From positions 1-6,913 of the forward strand of contig JAYVTG010000102.1 of NCBI GenBank assembly GCA_043774625.1: a DNA stretch of 6,913 nucleotides, in the 5' to 3' direction. Positions 4,623-6,913 of this stretch are shown here, piece after piece; the first letter of the stretch is position 1; the number at the start of each line of letters is the position of its first letter. A program made the position numbers and the translations under genes. The DNA comes from JAAFIP01 sp043774625 (lineage in GTDB: Bacteria > Pseudomonadota > Gammaproteobacteria > Burkholderiales > Burkholderiaceae_C). The notes under the pieces were generated by a model. The model worked only from the letters and a program-made list of their open reading frames with translations. It ran no database searches and had not been told where the DNA came from.

Positions 4623-5849
4623 TCAAGGCAAACGCGGTTTCACTTTAGACGCCGCCAGTTTGGCATTCGCCCTTGCCACGGCCACGTCCGCATGCTGCGC
4701 CAGCGCCACGCCCATGCGGCGTTTGGTGAAGCTTTCGGGTTTGCCAAACAAGCGAATGTCGGTGCCCGGCACTTGCAAGGCTTCAGCCACACCGTCAAAC
4801 ACAATGCCTTTGGCCTCCAAGCCGCCGTAGATCACGGCGCTCGCACCGGGGCTGCGCAAGGCGGTGTTGACCGGCAAGCCCAGAATCGCGCGGGCGTGCA
4901 GTTCACACTCGTTTTGCACCTGGGTGGTAAAGGTCACCATGCCCGTGTCGTGCGGGCGGGGGCTGACTTCGCTAAACCACACCATGTCGCCTTGCACAAA
5001 CAGCTCCACGCCAAACAGACCGAGACCGGTCGATGTGCCATCCAAGCCCATGCCCAAATTGTCCGTAACCGCCTTGGCAATCTCACGGCTGCGTTGCAGT
5101 GCCACGCTTGGCATGGCTTGCGGTTGCCAACTCTCCACATAGTCGCCACTGACTTGGATGTGGCCAATCGGCTCGCAAAAAGAGGTTTCAATCACGCCCG
5201 CTGCGTTCTTGGCACGCACGGTCAGCAGCGTGATTTCATAGTCAAAATTGATCATGCCTTCCACAATCACCCGTCCGTGGCTGACGCGGCCACCGGCCAT
5301 GGCGTAGTCCCAAGCGGTTTTCACATCAGCAGCCGAGTCAATCTTGCTTTGCCCTTTGCCGGACGAGCTCATCACCGGTTTGACGATGCAAGGGTAGCCG
5401 ATTTTGCTGTCAATGGCCGCTTGCAGCTCGGCCAGCGAGTCGCAAAACACATACGGGCTGGTCGGCAAACCCAATGTTTCGGCAGCGAGGCGGCGAATGC
5501 CTTCGCGGTCCATGGTCAAGCGGGCAGCACGGGCGGTGGGGATGACGCGCACGGTGCCGGCGGCTTCGAGTTCTTCCAACATCGGCGTCGCAATCGCCTC
5601 AATTTCAGGCACGACCAGATCTGGCCGTTCCGCTTCAATCAGCGCTTTGAGCTGCGCCGGGTCGCTCATGGTGATGGTGCGGGCATGGTGCGCGACTTGT
5701 TGGCCGGGCGCGTTGTCATAGCGGTCCACCGCGATGGTTTCCACTCCTAGGCGCTGCAGCGCGATGATGACTTCTTTGCCCAACTCGCCCGAGCCGAGCA
5801 GCATGACTTTTGTTGCGTTAGGGGATAGGGGGGTGCCGATAGTGTTCAT
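4623..5849 (-). CDS. purT: Formate-dependent GAR transformylase (phosphoribosylglycinamide formyltransferase 2)
   Basis: PurT makes formyl-GAR from GAR, formate and ATP through formyl phosphate, the folate-independent version of purine synthesis step 3, in the cytoplasm. The start ATG at 5849-5847 gives 408 residues and aligns without gap to the E. coli N-terminus as I recall it; the frame opens upstream at a TTG (5903) in a pyrimidine-rich leader that does not look coding. It is an ATP-grasp enzyme: GSGELGKE (19-26) and PEIEAIAT (81-88) bind GAR, Arg115 lies in MDREGIRR, Lys157 and the SSSGKGQ loop (161-167) bind ATP, and Glu282 and Glu294 are the Mg2+ ligands, with Asp301 in SEVSPRPHDTG. 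Two insertions relative to the 392-residue E. coli protein are visible, near 212-224 and 262-276. The gene is divergent from the ABC ATPase gene. It would use formate such as that made by FrmA/FghA. Confidence 0.97.
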   Translation of the reverse strand: MNTIGTPLSPNATKVMLLGSGELGKEVIIALQRLGVETIAVDRYDNAPGQQVAHHARTITMSDPAQLKALIEAERPDLVVPEIEAIATPMLEELEAAGTVRVIPTARAARLTMDREGIRRLAAETLGLPTSPYVFCDSLAELQAAIDSKIGYPCIVKPVMSSSGKGQSKIDSAADVKTAWDYAMAGGRVSHGRVIVEGMINFDYEITLLTVRAKNAAGVIETSFCEPIGHIQVSGDYVESWQPQAMPSVALQRSREIAKAVTDNLGMGLDGTSTGLGLFGVELFVQGDMVWFSEVSPRPHDTGMVTFTTQVQNECELHARAILGLPVNTALRSPGASAVIYGGLEAKGIVFDGVAEALQVPGTDIRLFGKPESFTKRRMGVALAQHADVAVARANAKLAASKVKPRLP

Positions 5850-5909
5850 ACAGGTGCCAATTCGGAAGAAAGGGATGAAAGAGTGAAAAGAGGAGCGAAA
5901 CAACCCTCA
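5850..5909 (-). other. Pyrimidine-rich purT leader
   Basis: On the transcribed minus strand the stretch 5901-5862 is almost entirely C and T, that is, a purine tract of about 40 nt on the plus strand broken by a few bases. It would form most of the purT 5' untranslated region. The ribosome site before ATG 5849 is weak (GGCACCTGT). I see no conserved purine riboswitch core and no hairpin; the tract would be largely unstructured RNA. Confidence 0.4.
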
Positions 5910-5937
5910 ATTATCGGCGTTTGTCCAAGCCGTCCAA
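5910..5937 (-). promoter_or_regulatory. Candidate purT promoter
   Basis: On the minus strand GATAAT (5915-5910) matches the -10 consensus at five of six bases. TTGGAC (5937-5932) serves as -35 with a 16-bp spacer. The start point would fall near 5903, giving a leader of about 54 nt. A second TTGGAC (5928-5923) repeats the -35-like hexamer 9 bp downstream. The promoter overlaps the oppositely oriented ABC-gene promoter. Confidence 0.5.
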
Positions 5938-5950
5938 TTTTCGCCATAAT
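5921..5950 (+). promoter_or_regulatory. Candidate promoter of the ABC ATPase gene, predicting a leaderless mRNA
   Basis: TTGTCC (5921-5926) as -35 and CATAAT (5945-5950, five of six consensus bases) as -10 are separated by 18 bp. The expected start point, 6-8 nt after the -10, is 5956-5958, which coincides with the A of the ATG at 5957. No Shine-Dalgarno sequence precedes that ATG, consistent with a leaderless transcript. The TTG at 5921, which would extend the frame, lies within the -35 box. Confidence 0.5.
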
Positions 5951-5956
5951 CATTTG

Positions 5957-6892
5957 ATGCAAACCTCTTCAATTTCAGCTCTCTTTTCAGCACAAGGCCT
6001 GGTCAAACGCTACGGCAACAGCACCGTGGTTGACAATTTGTCTTTTAGCATCGCCCCCGGCGAATGCCTGGGTGTGATCGGTCCCAACGGCGCCGGCAAA
6101 ACCACCACCATCCGCATGTGTTTGGGGCTGACCGCGCCCGATGCCGGCAGCATCACCGCGTTTGATTTGCCCATGCCCAAAGAAGCGCTGGCCATCAAAG
6201 CGCTGATGGGCGTGGTCAGCCAAAACGACACGCTGGACCCAGATTTCAGCTGTGCCGAGAATTTGCTCGTCTACGGCCGTTATTTCGGCATGAAAAAGGC
6301 CGATATTCAGGCGCGTATTCCGCAGTTGCTCGAATTTGCCTCCTTGACGAGCAAAGCTGGCAGTAAACCGGGCGAGCTGTCAGGCGGCATGAAGCGCCGC
6401 CTGAGCTTGGCGCGCGCCTTGGTGAATGACCCGAAATTGTTGCTACTTGACGAACCCACCACCGGCCTAGACCCGCAAGCCCGCCATTTGATGTGGGAGC
6501 GCCTGCAAATGTTGTTGCAGCAGGGTAAATCTATCTTGCTAACCACGCATTTCATGGACGAAGCCGAGCGCCTGTGTTCACGGCTCTTAGTGTTAGACCA
6601 CGGCAAAAAAATCGCCGAAGGCAAGCCGCGTGATTTGATCGCAAAGCATTTAGAGCCCGATGTGGTGGAGGTGTACGGCACAGGTGCACTGGCGCTGCAA
6701 GATTCGTCCCTCGCCAAACTGGCCGCGCGTGTTGAAATCAGCGGCGAAACGCTGTTTTTCTATACCCAAGACGCCAAACCGCTGCTCGAAGCCCTGCAAG
6801 CCTACCCCCAGTTGCGCACCTTGCATAGGCCTGCCAACCTAGAAGACCTCTTTTTGAAACTCACAGGCCGACAAATTCGGGAAGATGCATAG
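5957..6892 (+). CDS. NodI-type ABC exporter ATP-binding protein
   Basis: This is the ATPase subunit of an ABC-2 type exporter, acting on the cytoplasmic face of the inner membrane with a permease that is probably encoded just past the right edge. It has 311 residues from ATG 5957; a longer TTG start at 5921 is unlikely because it overlaps the predicted -35. All nucleotide-binding motifs are intact: Walker A GPNGAGKTT (42-50), Q-loop Gln89, signature LSGGMKRR (141-148), Walker B LLLLDEP (161-167, catalytic Glu166), D-loop GLD (170-172) and H-switch His198. GRYFGM, SGGMKRRL, GLDPQARHLMWERL, ILLTTHFMDEAERLC and the C-terminal NLEDLFLKLTGR are hallmarks of the NodI/drug-resistance subfamily. Burkholderiales carry many such non-symbiotic homologues, so nodulation-factor export should not be assumed and no symbol is given. 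Substrate unknown. Confidence 0.93.
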   Translation: MQTSSISALFSAQGLVKRYGNSTVVDNLSFSIAPGECLGVIGPNGAGKTTTIRMCLGLTAPDAGSITAFDLPMPKEALAIKALMGVVSQNDTLDPDFSCAENLLVYGRYFGMKKADIQARIPQLLEFASLTSKAGSKPGELSGGMKRRLSLARALVNDPKLLLLDEPTTGLDPQARHLMWERLQMLLQQGKSILLTTHFMDEAERLCSRLLVLDHGKKIAEGKPRDLIAKHLEPDVVEVYGTGALALQDSSLAKLAARVEISGETLFFYTQDAKPLLEALQAYPQLRTLHRPANLEDLFLKLTGRQIREDA

Positions 6893-6913
6893 ACTGTCAA
6901 TACCTACCAAAGC

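Noticed and set aside
4557..5750. Long plus-strand open frame (397 codons) opposite purT
   Set aside because: It is antisense to nearly all of purT, whose protein is unmistakable. The antisense translation is rich in His, Arg and Gln and resembles no family, as expected for a shadow frame in GC-biased coding DNA.
5821..5833. G-rich run (G4 and G6) in the purT start region as a phase-variable tract or G-quadruplex
   Set aside because: The longest homopolymer is six bases, short for frequent slippage, and only two G-runs occur, too few for a stable quadruplex. It encodes Pro codons in the normal N-terminus.
5921..5956. TTG start at 5921 for the ABC ATPase
   Set aside because: It has no ribosome site, overlaps a plausible -35 box, and the added residues (MSKPSNFRHNHL) are not typical of the family.
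6307..6717. Minus-strand open frame (136 codons) opposite the ABC ATPase
   Set aside because: It is complementary to the conserved signature/Walker B region of the ATPase; its openness follows from codon bias there.

Overview
The window looks like ordinary chromosome from a betaproteobacterium of the order Burkholderiales, probably Comamonadaceae (Rhodoferax/Polaromonas/Limnohabitans-like). The reasons are the close match of Amn, PurT and the NodI-type ATPase to the families typical of that group, moderately GC-rich genes with AT-rich gaps, and an intergenic palindrome built on GCTAT/ATAGC. This placement rests on recognition, not on a search. I see no phage, transposon, CRISPR array, tRNA or rRNA.

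Layout, left to right. The 3' end of amn (AMP nucleosidase, + strand) is cut by the left edge and converges on a block of six minus-strand genes. Read in their own direction (right to left) these are purT (formate-dependent GAR transformylase), a LON substrate-binding-domain protein, a small secreted FAS1/fasciclin protein closed by a clear intrinsic terminator, then frmA (glutathione-dependent formaldehyde dehydrogenase), fghA (S-formylglutathione hydrolase) and a secreted TlpA-like thioredoxin-fold protein. To the right of purT, and divergent from it, a NodI-type ABC exporter ATPase (+ strand) runs almost to the right edge. Its permease partner would lie outside the window.

How the genes fit together. 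frmA and fghA are 14 nt apart and form the classical pathway formaldehyde + GSH -> S-formylglutathione -> formate + GSH. The tlpA-like gene follows after 42 nt and may share the transcript. PurT consumes formate and ATP to formylate GAR in purine synthesis, and Amn degrades AMP, so the window touches both formate supply/use and purine turnover. That link is inferred from function only; the genes are not one operon.

No undescribed multi-gene system is visible. The most interesting material is regulatory. (i) Upstream of the fasciclin gene there is a degenerate array of five units with an exact 20-bp period, containing three palindromic ATACTA-NN-TAGTAT-like sites. (ii) The purT and ABC genes have overlapping divergent promoters, and the ABC promoter places the predicted transcription start on the ATG, which suggests a leaderless mRNA. 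(iii) A 12-bp tandem repeat encodes PLVL x3 in the signal peptide of the TlpA-like protein. (iv) A palindromic, possibly repeated, element lies between amn and the tlpA-like gene.
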